The notes beneath the pieces were generated by a model. It searched no databases. It worked only from the letters and a program-made list of their open reading frames with translations, and was not told the DNA's origin. From positions 4,281,423 to 4,345,422 of the forward strand of contig JAJVDF010000017.1 of NCBI GenBank assembly GCA_022410635.1: a stretch of 64,000 bases of DNA. The letters run 5' to 3'. The position numbers and the translations under genes are program-made. Shown piece after piece: positions 1-47,800 of the stretch; within the stretch, counting starts at the first letter, position 1, and the number at the start of each line of letters is the position of its first letter. This DNA comes from Tretioscincus oriximinensis. Its lineage: Eukaryota > Chordata > Lepidosauria > Squamata > Gymnophthalmidae.

Positions 1-234
1 CTTTTTAAAAGACTGCTTTTGAACACTTTAATGCTAGTATAAAGTACTAGATACAGTATTATGGACTTGATGGAGTAGCCAAATGCAAACAGTGCTGGGG
101 ATATCATTGTTTTAGTTTCACTTTCTGTAGTTCAGTAAGAAATTGCTGATCCAGGAAACAAAACTTGATAGTCCTACGATGTTAAGTTTCATTTTTACAT
201 GTAATCTGAAGTTCTTTTTGCACTTAGTTTAAAG

Positions 235-485
235 TAGGGGTCCTCAAACTACAGCTCACAGGCCACATGCTGACAACATTTATCCAGCCCATGGGATGGC
301 GGCCTCGGGCTCACAGTAACACACCCCTTGTCTTTTCAATGGAGCATGCGCACAATGCACACTTCATGACACCAGGCGGCCCCAAAACTAGGAATTTGTT
401 CATAGGCTTTTTAAAACTAGTCCGGCCCTCCAATGGTCTGAGGAACAGTGGAATGGCCCCGTTTAAAAGGTTTGAGGATCCCTGA
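235..485. mobile_element. hAT-type MITE (about 250 bp)
   Basis: The ends are an imperfect terminal inverted repeat: AGGGGTCCTCAAAC at the left, and GTTTGAGGATCCCTG at the right, its near reverse complement. TTTAAAGT occurs on both sides (228-235 and 486-493), consistent with the 8-bp target duplication of hAT transposons. There is no coding capacity; short reading frames across it are chance. The exact end is uncertain by one base, because the first C of a CAGGG-type terminus appears mutated to T. Confidence 0.75.
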
Positions 486-1028
486 TTTAAAGTAACGTGG
501 ATTAGTACATGATGTTCTTCCACATCAGTGCACTGCACAACTCTGATGTGGAATTTTTTTGCCGGGGAGGGGAGAGATCTAGTTTGAAGCTGCATTGCAA
601 CTGATCCTCAAAAAATACATACTGGTAATGGTGATGCTTGAAGTAATTCAGAAATCAAACTGTATTTCAGAAGGAAGTAGACAGAAAAAAATCTTAACTG
701 CACAAAGACAGCCTCTAGAGACCGAAGTTTCCCAGCTTAAAGCTCAACATGCAGCCTCTCACTCCATCTCTATCCATAAACAGCTAGTAAATAAGAAATC
801 TAAGCTTCACTACCTCGAGTCTGAGCAAGATGCAAAAAATCAACTATTTGAAATATAAAGCTTTTGCTCAAGGAAACAAAAATTCCAAACTTTTGGCTGC
901 TATGCTTAGAGATAAATGTAGGAAAAATACTATCCGATTAGAGACTTCTTTCCCAGATCTCTCAAGCCTTCTTAGAGTTCTATAAAAATCTATACTCGTC
1001 TCCTTCAGACCCACCTCCGGAACGTACG

Positions 1029-1475
1029 TTGGACTATCTTTCCTCTTTGGAGCTTCCTAAACTACCAGATGTCCATCATGATCATTTAGACTCTCCCATC
1101 ACACTTGCTGAAGTCACAGAAGCCATCCAATCACTTAAACCCAATATAGCCCCAGGTCCAGATGGATATACTGGACTATTTTACAAATCTTTCTCAGATT
1201 TATTACTTCCTAGGCTAGTCACACTCTTCAATCACATACTCTTCACAGGCTCAATTGCGGAAACCTGGCGCTCATCTTTAACTGTCACTTGTCTGAAAAA
1301 GGGAAAACCCAGTGATCAACTCCGGTCTTACAGACCCATCTCTTTATTAAATACTAATTATAAATTATTCGCTCACATCTTGGTTAAACGAATTAATTCT
1401 TTCATTACCCAAGTAGTAGGCTTAGAACAATTTGGCTTTATTCCTGGAAGATCAATAGCAGACCCTATTAGATAG
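1029..1475 (+). pseudogene. LINE ORF2 reverse transcriptase core fragment
   Basis: A 148-codon open stretch encodes the N-terminal half of an L1/Tx1-type reverse transcriptase. Diagnostic blocks are APGPDG followed by the YKSF region, SYRPISLLNTNYKL, and EQFGFIPGRS. These correspond to RT fingers and palm blocks 1-3. The catalytic F/YxDD block is not in this frame. The next sequence (about 1475-1830) is frameshifted and degenerate; the following piece (1870-2454) is the post-RT domain. It is dead coding sequence, not a host gene. Confidence 0.85.
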
Positions 1476-1869
1476 GCTCTTAATCTTATCTCACATGTTA
1501 AATGCTCATCACAGTCACTCTACTATCGGTGGTTGTCTTTAAGGAATTTGACAGATTGTCCCACTCTTTCATTATTCAATTACTTCAGGAATTGGGGGTT
1601 TGGTGCTAGGTTTTTAACTCTCATCAGGAGACTATGATAATTCCTTTGCCCAGCTCAGAATTAACTCAACTACATCTGCCCCCTTCACTTTATGAAGAGG
1701 GACCAGCAGGGTTGCCCACTCGCTCCTACACTATTTGCAATAGCTATGGAAGCATTAGCTGCCACAGTATGAAACTCCCAGGATTTTAAAGGTCTCAAAT
1801 TTCAATCTCAAAGAATTAAGTATTGTACTGCATTCTGGACTATCAGTTAATTACGATAAATCAGAATTC

Positions 1870-2913
1870 ATGATCATTAATACCCCGTTATCTTCTCAAC
1901 TTGACCTGCATACTACTTATGGATTCAAACAAGCGCACAAAAAGCTTATATACCTAGGGATGTATGTTCCCCAAAATCTTAGTAAAATCATACCATTTAA
2001 TTATAGACCTTTCTGGCAAACGTTTTGGCCCAAATTGCTAAATGGAATAAAAACAAAATATATTTTATCTATGGCAGGTAGGATAGCAGCTATCAAAATG
2101 AAAAGTCTCCCGGCCCTACTTTATCTCTTTCGCTCTCTACCATTCTCGATTTCTCAGCAACAACTTCAAATATGGGAAACAGGCAAAGCCAAATATATCT
2201 TCAATAACCAACGTTCTTACAAAAACCCACATATGAGGGTGGATGGGGAAATCCTTCCATCTCTAACTACAGGGTGCTTCAAAAAATGTATACAACTTCC
2301 AGTACCACTTAATAACCTGCTTACGTTCTTCAAAACTCAAACGTACGTCTGCCATGTTGATATTACTATTCGATTATGCTGCTACCTGGTGAAGAAATAT
2401 AACATTAGCCTCGGAGAGTGGGAAATCCTGAAATTTAACNTTGTAGAACAGTAAATAAATTTTCTATGGAAGTTCAAAGTGTGTATACATTTTTTTTGAA
2501 GTACCCTGTATTATAATGCAGCCCAGCTCCACAAATTTGTATCCTATCTCCACCCTGANCCACCTCTATGGGCTAAAATTGAACTCAGCGAGGCTGATAT
2601 TCCTCTTTCAACTATGAAACCTTTAGCAAAAAAAGTTTTTCACTTCGCTTTCCCTCACCCCAATCCCACGCTTCATTGTACTTTGAAAATATTTGATAAG
2701 TGGCAACGCAAACTCTTCGCCTTGCCATCACCATTAGCTGATATACATTTTATCGATGGGGCCCCATCCACTCTCACAAATGCACATTGGAATCTTTTGA
2801 AAACCCAAGGATGTGGTTCACTAAAGGATACTTTAGCGCAAGATAAAAAGCCCATCCCAGAAATAGCTCAGCTACTAGGCCTCCCTATGATGCGTTTGTT
2901 TGAAGCCTACTGA
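1870..2913 (+). pseudogene. LINE ORF2 thumb/C-terminal fragments
   Basis: Two open pieces in the order expected downstream of RT. The first (1870-2454) contains a KYLGMYV-like block and the AGRIAAIKMKSLPALLYLFRSLP block typical of the L1/Tx1 thumb. The second (2614-2913) resembles the Tx1-type C-terminal region (HWNLLKTQGCGSLKD). They are separated by stops and an indel. Clade-level assignment is inference. Confidence 0.65.
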
Positions 2914-3420
2914 TTACATAAATTTATCAGATCCCTTATAGCTAAGAATCTGGACTCCCACCCTCCCACTGGAGTAGAAGAGATCCTAATTACTCACCAC
3001 CCCTCCACGCGAGGTTACATTTCCAGACTATGCTGCATCCTAAATGACCATCTTGTACTATCTCTATCTACCTTGAAACACATGTAGGAGGATGACTGTG
3101 AGATTTCTATAGATGATGAGACGGGAATCTCTACCTCGAATTTACCATGCCACATTCAAGTCTCAAGATGCCTCTGATTGTAGGCAAGCACTTCGTACTT
3201 ACCCCACCTCTGGCTTTGTTACTGCTATTTCAAAACCAACACAAATCTGTACCTTACAGAGCACTGATCCGTAGATTATTGACCACAGCTAAATTTGAAA
3301 TAGCTCAGCACTGGAGATCGGTCACTACTCTCTATTTCTGGACGGTAATTCAGGCCCTAATTTCTGGATGGTATTCAGGTCCTAATATTTAATGAGTTTA
3401 TTGATTCCCAACTAACTGGA

Positions 3421-3722
3421 GGCGCGAATGGCTCAGTCACCTAGGAATTCGTCTCACGTCTGGGAGATCAGGTTTCAAAGCCCTGTGTCGGACATGGGGA
3501 GGAATGAGCACCTTCCACTAGCCTGTAGCTCTAGCCAACCCGGCTATTCGAAAGCATGAATTGCAAGAAATTTCAACTGACTGCAAGTAGATATATGGGA
3601 ACCACCTTAGCCTGGTGGGGAAGATAGAATGTGAGCCTTTGGGCAAAATACCCTTGTAAGCCGCTTTGAGTCCCTTTGAAAAGGTGATAAAAGCGGGGTA
3701 TAAGAACCCAGTTCTTCTAACC
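3421..3722 (+). mobile_element. tRNA-derived SINE with Sauria/Bov-B-like tail (copy 1)
   Basis: The head has Pol III promoter elements: an A-box-like TGGCTCAGTCACCTAGG and a B-box-like GGTTTCAAAGCCC. A unique body follows, then the tail TAAGCCGCTTTGAGTCCCTTT and GCGGGGTATAAGAACC. Copies of the same family occur at 4088-4350, 21685-21970 and 37722-38012. It interrupts the 3' region of the 595-4060 LINE. The tail type is known from SINEs mobilised by Bov-B LINEs. Confidence 0.8.
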
Positions 3723-4087
3723 AAGATGTCTGGAGACGTATCTTACACAAAATTTGTTATAAAATGGGGCCAATATATCAAATTAGCCCGTAATCCCACT
3801 GCACCACATGGTCTCTTTCCCGCGCAAGGAACGCTGCTGTTTAAAAAGCTTGGTTGTTTATCTGATCTTCACTTACTGTTCTAATCTATATCTTTAACAT
3901 CTCATAGTTGCTCTGACCTGATGTTGTGACCTGTCTTGTTCATTTAATGAAGTTTTATATTTCGTTATTGTTAAAATAATGTTACTCATTCATTGCACTG
4001 TGACCAAATGGTATTATATTTTGTTTGAAAATATAATAAAACCCTTTTTAAAAAAGAAAGAAATCAAACTAATTGATGTTTAGAAAA

Positions 4088-4350
4088 CTCGCCCAAAGGG
4101 AGTCAAAGCGGATTACAAATGTATTTTTGCCCAAAGGCTTACATTCTATCTTCCCTATCAGGCTGTGGTGGTTCCAATTTATCAAGTTGCAGTCAGTTGC
4201 TATTTCTTGCAATTCTTGCTTTTGAATAGCTGGGTTGGCTAAAGCTTCAGGCTACTAGAAGGTGCTCACCCTTCCCCATGTCCGACACAGGGTTTCGAAA
4301 CCACATGTCCCGGATGAGAGACTGTCTCTTTAGCGACCATTCATGTCTCA
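4088..4350 (-). mobile_element. tRNA-derived SINE (copy 2)
   Basis: Reverse-strand copy of the family at 3421-3722. The tail (CAAAGGGAGTCAAAGCGG on the + strand) is at the left, and the decayed tRNA-like head at the right. It lies about 30 bp past the LINE A-tail, in opposite orientation to copy 1. Confidence 0.75.
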
Positions 4351-5094
4351 GACAGAAGTCTCAGAGATTCAGGCAGAAATATTTTCTTTGTATATCAGCA
4401 TCTTTTGTTTTGCTGCACATNTAGATCACAGCTAATTATATTTTCTCTTAATATTATGTACAAAATTTATTGATGGAAAATTTGAGTAGAAAAGGTCAAC
4501 AACATAATAAAAGGAATGCATTTCATTCCACATTTTTCTGTGGCATAGAATGTAGGACGTTACCAGAACGTAGCATTAGACAGTAAATATTGTCCTGTAT
4601 GTTGTTACTTGGAAGAGAACCTTAGTTGTGCAAGTGAGATTAGAAGTAATATATGATAAACTGACTTGTTCTATAAACGGGACATTTGTCTTTCTGTATT
4701 TTCAGCTCAGAAATCAAGTGGGTTGGCATTGTGATAGATCCAAGTTACTCTTGGCAAGTAGCCCATTGATAAAAAAACACTTGCAATACCCTCAGTTTCC
4801 TAAAGAGCTGCAAATCGTTAAATTCTTGTTGGATATGAAAGGAAAAGCATCATTTGTGTTCAGTACTGGTAAATTCAGGACTGTTACTAGAAGAAATACG
4901 TTATTTTAATGTGTTTTTAGTTGCTCATACAATTTTAAGTGTTTGTTCTCAACATACAAATATGTAGAATCTTTTGATCATATTCATCAAGAGATTGATT
5001 AGAGTCTATTTTTGGAAAATAAATAATATCTAATTGTTTTACTTGCTGGTACACCCAATTTCATCGTGGTCTATTGCTTTTCTGAATAATATAG
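4351..5094. other. DDX4 intron, no recognised feature
   Basis: AT-rich sequence without a recognisable repeat or exon. The open frame at 4628-4909 has no recognisable protein features. The stretch ends in the acceptor before the exon at 5095. Confidence 0.5.
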
Positions 5095-40399
<35,305 letters not shown>

Positions 40400-40640
40400 A
40401 ACAATTTTCAGTTATGGAACAAAGTTCTTCGTTTGACGTGCTAAAATTTGACACTGTTGGAAGATGTTTTATGTTCAGGAAAGAAGAATGTCTTTAAAAT
40501 ATACTGTTCATTTGATCTTTGAATTGCAAATTATTTTTCTTTAGGAATTTANATCCCATCCTTTTGCGCAGATTTCAAAGTTAAAATATATAATATATAA
40601 AATTATTTAAAATATTATCCTCTTCTCCTTCNCCCTCCCC
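40400..40640 (+). other. DDX4: DDX4 3' UTR (extent uncertain)
   Basis: Sequence after the stop. No canonical AATAAA was found; AATATA-type variants lie in the AT-rich stretch at about 40584-40615, so the cleavage site is not fixed. Confidence 0.4.
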
Positions 40641-41120
40641 CTCAAGGGAAATCAAAACTTAAAAGGCCTTGCTCTGATGAACATCCAGATAGTGGTTATA
40701 TCAGTGTCTGGGGGCATTCGCTTAAACGGCCTAATGTGTCACTGATCATTGGACTTTAGTGAAGAGGAACTATAAGAATGCTCTTCTTGAAATCTCAATG
40801 ATCAGGCAGGTCTCAATGGGAGAAAGAGCTCCTTCAATTAGCCAGAGCCTAAGACATTTAAGATTTCATATGTAGATCAGCATCTTGAATTGGCCTCAGT
40901 AGTGAACCAATACATGATGCACTTCTGGCTAAATACTCCTATCAGCAGTCAAACTGCTTCATTCTACACTTCAGCCTGTTGGATCATTTTCTAGAACAAC
41001 CTCGTGGATTGTATTGCAGTAGTCTAGGGAAGTTGCTAGAGCACTGATCACTGGCTAAATTATTTCAAAACTGGGCAATCAAATCAGTGGTGGTGGTAGC
41101 ACACATGAGTTACACATGAG
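40640..41120. repeat. old interspersed repeat (class undetermined)
   Basis: TGAATTGGCCTCAGTAGTG, then CAAACTGCTTCATTCTACAC, then GTATTGCAGTAGTCTAGGG resemble a common amniote repeat. A second old copy lies at 41570-42000. Confidence 0.45.
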
Positions 41121-41569
41121 TCTCAACATGCGCTTCCAACATCTACAGATCTCTTGCCTAATTTGGGGGGGGCAAAGTGGATACCATTTGGGACATGAGG
41201 TCATGTGACACAGTACTTCTATCTTGCAGGATCAGAGTTTCAATTTCTTAATCCACTTCCAGTTCATTACTGCCTCCACTCATTGCTGCCACTAAGTAGT
41301 AGTGGATTAAAAGTTGCAGAATGTGACTTTGTAACATAAAATAATATATAGTCTTGCTACATAATTATGTGGTAGCTTAACCCCCAATTTTATGAGTTAA
41401 TTGCATTCAACCTTTTGCTTGTAAAGTGGGGATTTATATAGTGGGGGATAACAGAAGTACAGTAATGTTTTTTTGAACACTAAGCTTTAGGATAGTGGCC
41501 CCAAATTGATTGCTTTCAACAATGTTAATTCATAAAGTGAGTTTGTAAAGTGGGGTTTACCTCTATTTT

Positions 41570-42000
41570 ATTTATACTTGTACCACACCCTGTACTCAAA
41601 GGTCTTGAGGCAGCAAACAAAACAAGGAAAACTTGACATATCAAAATAGTATCTGAAGGTGAGAAGAAAATTGCATTTCTTCAACCAAAGGCCAGCCTAA
41701 CAGGTTGCCTTTGGTTTAGATCTTCAAAAATCTAAAAGAATACAATGGTGATCTCGATGCATAGGTCTAAATGGGAAAAGATGCACATTCAGATAGGTAT
41801 TAAAGTGATTTGGGATTTTAGCATCTATGTATTGAATTTGACTCAATAGTGCACAGGCATCCAGTACAGGTTTCTTAAGATTGACATGATGTGCATCTAA
41901 CCAGAAACTCCCATCAGTCATACAGCACTATTCAGTTTCAACATCCAGGCTGATTTTAGTCGATATCTCCTCATACGGTACATTGCAGTAGTCCAATTAA
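41570..42000. repeat. old interspersed repeat, second copy
   Basis: ACCACACCCTGTACTCAAAG, then GTGCACAGGCATCCAGTACAG, then ACATTGCAGTAGTCCAATTA. Same word order as at 40640-41120 and 53590-53860. Confidence 0.45.
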
Positions 42001-43670
42001 TTCCAATTTTTTACTCTTCCGGTCGTATTTTAATCTTCATTCTTACACTCTTGCAGCCTATTACTATTGTGGGTTTTCCTTTAGAATTACTGTATGTGTG
42101 CAGCCTTACGTTTCATCAGGTTTCTAGAAGGGGGTCTCCTAGTACCTTAGAGATGCTACAAGGCTTCCTTATATAAGAAACTTTTAATTCGGATTAACAT
42201 GGGTACTTAATTGTAAGGTGCTTACAAGATGTGCTTTATTTAAAAGTGTAAAACATGCTGTATTGAATTGGCTAGTGGTTTGATCTAGTTCAGCAGGAAG
42301 CACAGAAACTGCTTACAAGTACGTGCAGGAGGTGATGTCCAGCGATATACTCTCCTCCAATATTACTTTGGTTCAGTCACAGGAGCCCATAGGTCAGGGA
42401 TAGGGAAAATATGGTCAGCAAGACCTTTGATTCTCTTCTCTCCCCTCCCCTCCCCAGATGTTTTTAAATGGGATGGGATTCCTCTGCACCACCACAGCTG
42501 CAGGCATAGAGTACTGGGAGTCCCACACTCCTCATGCATGAGCTGTGCAATGGAAGACTAGGGCCGGCGGCAACAGCTGACTGTTACAGCAGCTGTACTA
42601 GTCCACCCAAGTTGGAGGATTCTGCCCTTGCCTCCCTGAGGAGACTTGGGTGGATGGGTAGGCTTGGTGCCATGCAGATGTATGAACCGCAATCCTCATC
42701 CCTAGCCGGCTGAGTCAAGGCGGCACTAGTTAGCCAGCTCTCTGCCTGGAATCCACCATCTAGCTATGCAGCCAGCCAACTTTTAAAAAGTTGCTTTTGG
42801 CCCTGGAAAAAGTGGCAGAGGTGAACTGAAAGAGGGGGGATAGAAGGGATAGGGCTGGAAAAGGTGAGGCCTGGCTGGGGGCGGGTGTTGAGGTTACAAA
42901 ATCCAAATGGCCTCCGGCAGAAAAACGGTTCCCTGCCATAGATCACAAAATGTCAAGCCCCTCTCATTTACCCATGTTTTGTTTGTTCCTTCTATAAAAC
43001 TGATAACATCTGCCATCCCATTCTCCTTTTGCCTTCACTCTTTCCCACCATCAGGTTAATTTACAGGAAACTCTTATCATATGTGGCACATCAAAATGCT
43101 TTATTTCAGTTTGATACAGATTTTACATACACCTATGGTATGTAGTGTATAAAGTTTATTAATTTACCACCTGGCATCAGTAGGTATGTAAAGTATGTGT
43201 TGGGAATAAGAAGGGGGAGTTGTATGTTTTTGGCAGTTGGCAATTGATAGCTGGTTAAAGTGGAATTGCTTAAAAGCAGCAGTTATATGCAAGTGTTCTT
43301 CTCATTCAGTCACTTTGTTTAATCGCTCCAACATTTTACATATGTCAAGCATTTGTTAGGAGCCAGGTTGTTTTAATTAAAGAAATTCAGAAAACTGTTT
43401 TAGCCTTTTTAAGAACAAAAGAACAGAATCGCTTTTAGTAACAGCAAAAATGCTTTTTCATAGTAGGTTGCAGCAAGCTCTTATCAGTGCATACAGAAGT
43501 TCCTGGGGTGGGGCATCAAAGGCTTTCTCACTCAAACCACCAAACGTTGATTGTTTTCCTTTATGTTGGTTTGCGAGTCTTTCTGAAATCTCCGTTCAAG
43601 ACAAGGGACTGCTTAAGGACAGATACCTTGTCCTAACACACCATCTCCTATAGATCACAAAAGAATGATG
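42001..43670. other. intergenic, no recognised feature
   Basis: No gene recognised. TACCTTAGAGATGCTACAAGG near 42140 may be a trace of an old repeat. Confidence 0.4.
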
Positions 43671-44600
43671 GCCTTTTCTTTCATGCCTCAGAGAATGTAT
43701 TTAATACTTTTACAATAATACATTCATACAACAGCAACATTTATACCAATACATATCTCTATTTTCATTCATCCACCATCCTTCCCCCCTCCTACTTGGG
43801 CATATCACGGATAAATAATTATACATTATTATGTAATATTTGAGGATCATTCAAATTGTATGGGTTAAAGTATTCCTTGCATTAAACATTCCAAAGACAA
43901 TGAGTTTGTGCCATTTAATAGCCCAGGGTATTTTAATTTCTGTCCCAATCCTTTTCAACCTTCTTTCACTAACAAAACAAATGAGCCAGCAGACTCTGAT
44001 GTCATTTTGTACAGTCTCTGGCTCGCTTTGTGCAGTCGAGCTGCTCAGGTAGACTGGCCTGGTTGCGACCGGAAGGCCAGTCTGCCCGGCCAACTTGAGT
44101 GCTTTTCAGTCCATTGGTGAACTCCGTGTGAAGTGTACGGAGCCTACAGAGCTCCAGGGCCGGGAACAGGTAGGGTGGGGGAAAGAAGGAAGAGGAGTGG
44201 ACAGGAGGAATAGGAAGGGCGAAGAGGTGGAGGGAGGGTGAAGAAGAATTAAGCCTACCGTAACCCTAAGGCAGTGGCTTCATTCCACTAGTGTGTTCAT
44301 AAAGCACAAACTCAGTTAAATAATATCAATGTTCTATTGTATATTTACTTTTGTCTTTCCAATCCCTTACTATTACTATATGCCCAGCCTACACGCTNTT
44401 TTAATATATATGTCATCCCCAAATTTAACCTTTTCAATCTTATTAGCAAAATTTCTTTAGATGTTGATATTTAGAATAAATTTCTTGGACTGTCCTATTC
44501 CAAAATGAAATTGTAGAGGATAATTTGGCACATAGTGAACGTGACAACTTAGATGCTTGCAGCTGCTTACAAATTTTCAGTTTTTCTATAACTTACAACA
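43670..44600 (-). mobile_element. degraded L1-like LINE 3' region
   Basis: Minus-strand remnant with the same landmarks as the other L1s: a C-rich tract at 43780-43797, a CTTTCCAATCCCTTACTATTAC stretch at 44355 that parallels CTTTCCAACCCCTAGTTAC at 6429, and the CCTATTCCAAAATGAAATT stretch at 44493. Frames are destroyed. The GC-richer 44030-44260 section is not explained. Confidence 0.5.
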
Positions 44601-46900
44601 CACTTGCAGCAGCATTCCATAGTGATGCTTTTTTTATTTTTAAAGCAAATTTCCAGCCCTGCCATATTTGAGTATTTTTGATTAAGCAAAAGTTGACTTA
44701 GCCGTGATCTTCATGCAGTCATCAAAATGCCCTTTTACCGCTTTATAATACGCACATCAAGCGTACCAATAGAACACTGTATATTGTTGCAGTTATATCC
44801 TATAAAGCTTGAAAACTATTGTAAGCCGTTTTGTTGAAAAAAGTAGGATCCAAAAATCTACTCTTCCTCCACCTGCTTAAATGATTTTATGGACTAAACC
44901 AGAAACAGGAATAGTTAGTTAAAAAGCAAATAAAGTTTTGCTGAACTTGTTTAGAAGCCACAACCAGGAGTCCTTCAAAGTCATAATGCTTGCCCTGTTT
45001 AATGAAGATTTGGGAATGTCAAGGACAGACATCACAGCTAGGGTGAAGAGAAAGTAAAGCCCTTTGTTTACAAAGCTTGCTTGTATCTTTTCCACTTTCC
45101 AGCTGCGTACATGCGCACTTATATTCAGACAGATAGTTCACAGACACAGATAAGTTTCTCAAGAATTGAGCCTAATTAACGGAGTGACCTGAGACAAGGG
45201 AAAGAATATCATCCTAATTATCCCAACATACACTACCAAAACATCCTGAACTCTAGTTAACCTCAGGGGCCTACTAAAGGACTCTGATTGCAAAGCCTGA
45301 ACACATATGCTAAGTTTTCACACGTGACCACCTTTGCTGGTCTGGGTTTGCCCAACTGTCAGCTGTGAGATAGCCACCACCCCTACAGTTTAAGAAGAGC
45401 TGAGAGTCACTTAGAACTTGATAGACACGCTTCACAGTGCATGTACTTTTCAATGTAACTTCTGCAAAAGTTTGTTTGAAACAGTCTAGGATATTAATCA
45501 GTATTTCTTCCTTGCCTTATTGTACAAGGCTGGAAAATAGCAGGTATGCTATTGGTTAGAAAAGTGTCAATAGTCAATTTTCCACAGAAATAAAACCTTA
45601 GCTATTTGAAAACGACTGATGAAAATCTGCAGCTTCATTTTGGAGTGTCCTTTTGCATAAAAATAAGATATGCTAGGTATCTAGATGATACAGAAAACCT
45701 GCCTCAGTCCTCTGACCNATGCCAAGCTGCCCAGTCACCCCACTTTTTAAAAAGTTAGTTTCTATTGCACAGATTGTAATGCATTTTCTAACTCAAGTGA
45801 TATCGTATATTTCAACAATGCAACATCTCTATCACAAATTAAGTACTGTTAGAAACAATCATTGTTGCTAATATTCTTTATCTCTGACCCCCCCACCCCC
45901 ACCCTTCAAGCTGTCCATTTTATGCATTGTTTTTCTGGTATCTCCGTTCTCTTACCAGAGGTAAGTTATTTAACAGTGGAGCTTATAGACAGCCCCCGCA
46001 GGCAACTTCCCATAAGACAAAAATTTTCCTGTGGGTGGGACTGGGCACAGATTGGCTAAAGAGACTTTCTCCCTCCCAGGGCTAGCTGCAGTGCAGGCTT
46101 TGAGCTGAAGTCATTCATAGGACAGGGCAGATGAGGCTGCCCACAGTTCGGACTACACTTGGCAGCAGACCCCACATCAGCACAAGGGCTCTATTTCACT
46201 CCCTTCACATTTTGGGCTGCTACTGCCATCTTCATGGGACTGCTGGGCATCCAAGCTTTTATAATAAGCACTTGTCATTATGAAAAACGGCACAGAAAAG
46301 CAGACAGAAATACAATTTAAAACCACAAAACAGGAAACAGAAATTTTGTCAGGAAGTAAGGTGACTGTTGTTGTTTTCCCTCTGGCACTTGGACAATGCA
46401 ACAGCCCTATCCACAATAATCATTGCTAATCTTTCAATATGTCCCCTTGGTTTTAAGCTGTGCATACACTGTTTTTCTGATATCTCCATTCTCTTATCAA
46501 AGGTAGGTTATTTGACAGTGGAATTTATATATGGCGCATAATATGGTCCTTTATAACCTCACAACCACCCTTTAATCCAAAGGAGTGCTTGTTATTAACT
46601 AGTGAAATTAGCTCCTCCTCCTTGCTCCTTTCCATCCCCTTCATTTACTACTTCTTCCCTTTATTTCCTTGTTCTATTTTCCTTCATCTTCCTCCCCTTC
46701 CATCTTTCATCCATTCCTTCCTTTCCTTCCCAGTACTGGATCCTGGGATATTCCACTTCTCACACTTTTCCACCCAGAGACTGTCTGTTACTTCCCTGGT
46801 TTTTTTTTTTTGCCAGTTTCCAACCCAGGAGGACTCTGGTCTCCAGAGGCTGCCAAAGTTCCGAGCCCTGTTATGGGTCTCTGGAGGCTGCCGAAGTTCC
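44601..46900. other. intergenic, mostly featureless
   Basis: No gene found. It contains the direct-repeat pair at 45908/46454. C/T-rich sequence at 46600-46780 creates spurious open frames. Confidence 0.45.
45908..46530. repeat. direct repeat pair of about 80 bp, 545 bp apart
   Basis: 45908-45992 and 46454-46532 share AAGCTGT, CTGTTTTTCTG/TTGTTTTTCTGG, TATCTCC(G/A)TTCTCTTA, then AGGTA(A/G)GTTATTT and ACAGTGGA(G/A)(C/T)TTATA. By eye they are about 80% identical. The pair lies 0.5-1 kb upstream of the CpG island. Confidence 0.65.
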
Positions 46901-46959
46901 AAGCCCTGGCACCGGTACTCCGAACGTTGAGGCCCCCATATCACAAGCACAATCTAATC

Positions 46960-47800
46960 CAACCGCAACGATAGGGACAGGCGGGCAAGGCAAGCAAGCC
47001 GAGCCTGATCTTTCGTGCAGCCTCCTGAATTGCAGAACAGGACACGAAAAGTCAGCATAGCCTCCTCCACAATTTCACTATTAAAAACCAACGGGGAAGT
47101 CAACCGGTAAAATTGGGCAACCCAAGCCTCGCCGGTGGCCACGTCCTGCCTTCCCTTTCCCTCGACGACCCCCGGCCCTGAGGCGGCGGCGGCCCCTGTG
47201 GAAAAGCGCCCTCGGTGGCGGCCCAGCTTCCCCACAGCCTCGCCGGGTGAGGCGGGGGGCATAGTTGGGGCGCGGCAGTCCAGGGCGTGTGGGGGGCTTG
47301 GATGAGGGCCGAGCAGGCCGAGCGCCTACAAAATGGCTGCGTGTCTCCATGACAGAAGCAGCCGCTGTGCCGTGTGCCCGTTTGCCGCTTCTTCTTGTGG
47401 CGCCCCGGCTGCTCCCGCTTGCCTTGCCTTCCCGCTTTTTCCATCCCTCTTGCCTGGAAGGCGCCTCCTCCTCCTCCTCCTCCTCCTCTCTGCGTCATTA
47501 TAATGGATTCTCGTTCACTTCCCGGCTGACAAACCTGATTGTTTCTGGTTCGTTTTCTTTTCTTCCCAATTCCCATTGTATTCGTGGCGCTTCTGTTCTT
47601 GCTTAAGAGAGAAACGCTCTCGGGGGCATTGTGGTTTGAGCCCCGGAGGCGCCCTTTTGCACGGTCACCTTCCTGTTTACTGCGCCTTGGTGAGGAGAAG
47701 AACCGTTTCTAGAAAGCTGAAGTTTTCTTGGAGCCTGGGACGTGTGCGGGCTTTCGCTTTTCTTGGAACCGAGTATTAGTTGGGCTGAAGACTTTTGCAA
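46960..47800. promoter_or_regulatory. CpG island, candidate promoter
   Basis: An abrupt rise in GC and CpG density, strongest at 47100-47420 (for example CCGGCCCTGAGGCGGCGG). It includes a CTC microsatellite at 47466-47490 and an ACAAAATGGCTGCG word at 47328. No TATA box is evident. It lies 2.7 kb upstream of the IL31RA signal-peptide exon. It may be the IL31RA first-exon promoter, a bidirectional promoter or a non-coding transcript promoter; the sequence alone does not decide. Confidence 0.6.

Larger units (their letters stand above)
595..4060 (+). mobile_element. 5'-truncated Tx1/L1-like non-LTR retrotransposon
   Basis: Decayed LINE whose ORF2 can be followed in pieces from about 595. The pieces are a linker region before RT (595-860), an RT core (1029-1475), thumb and C-terminal regions (1870-2455, 2614-2913) and a tail to an A-rich end at about 4033-4060 after an AATAAAA-like signal. 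The order and spacing match the L1/Tx1 superfamily. Stops, frameshifts and two N bases break the frame. A tRNA-derived SINE sits inside its 3' part (3421-3722), so this LINE is the older insertion. It lies in sense orientation upstream of the first visible DDX4 exon. Confidence 0.8.

Noticed and set aside
3421..3490. tRNA-like A and B boxes suggesting a tRNA gene
   Set aside because: The head continues into a SINE body and tail and recurs at least four times. It does not fold as an intact tRNA by eye.
4628..4909. 93-codon open frame in the first DDX4 intron as a possible missing exon
   Set aside because: No similarity to Vasa and no phase-compatible splice sites noticed.
46589..47606. Several 90-150 codon open frames near the CpG island
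   Set aside because: C/T-rich and GC-rich sequence gives open frames in several phases on both strands. No domain, no supporting splice structure.
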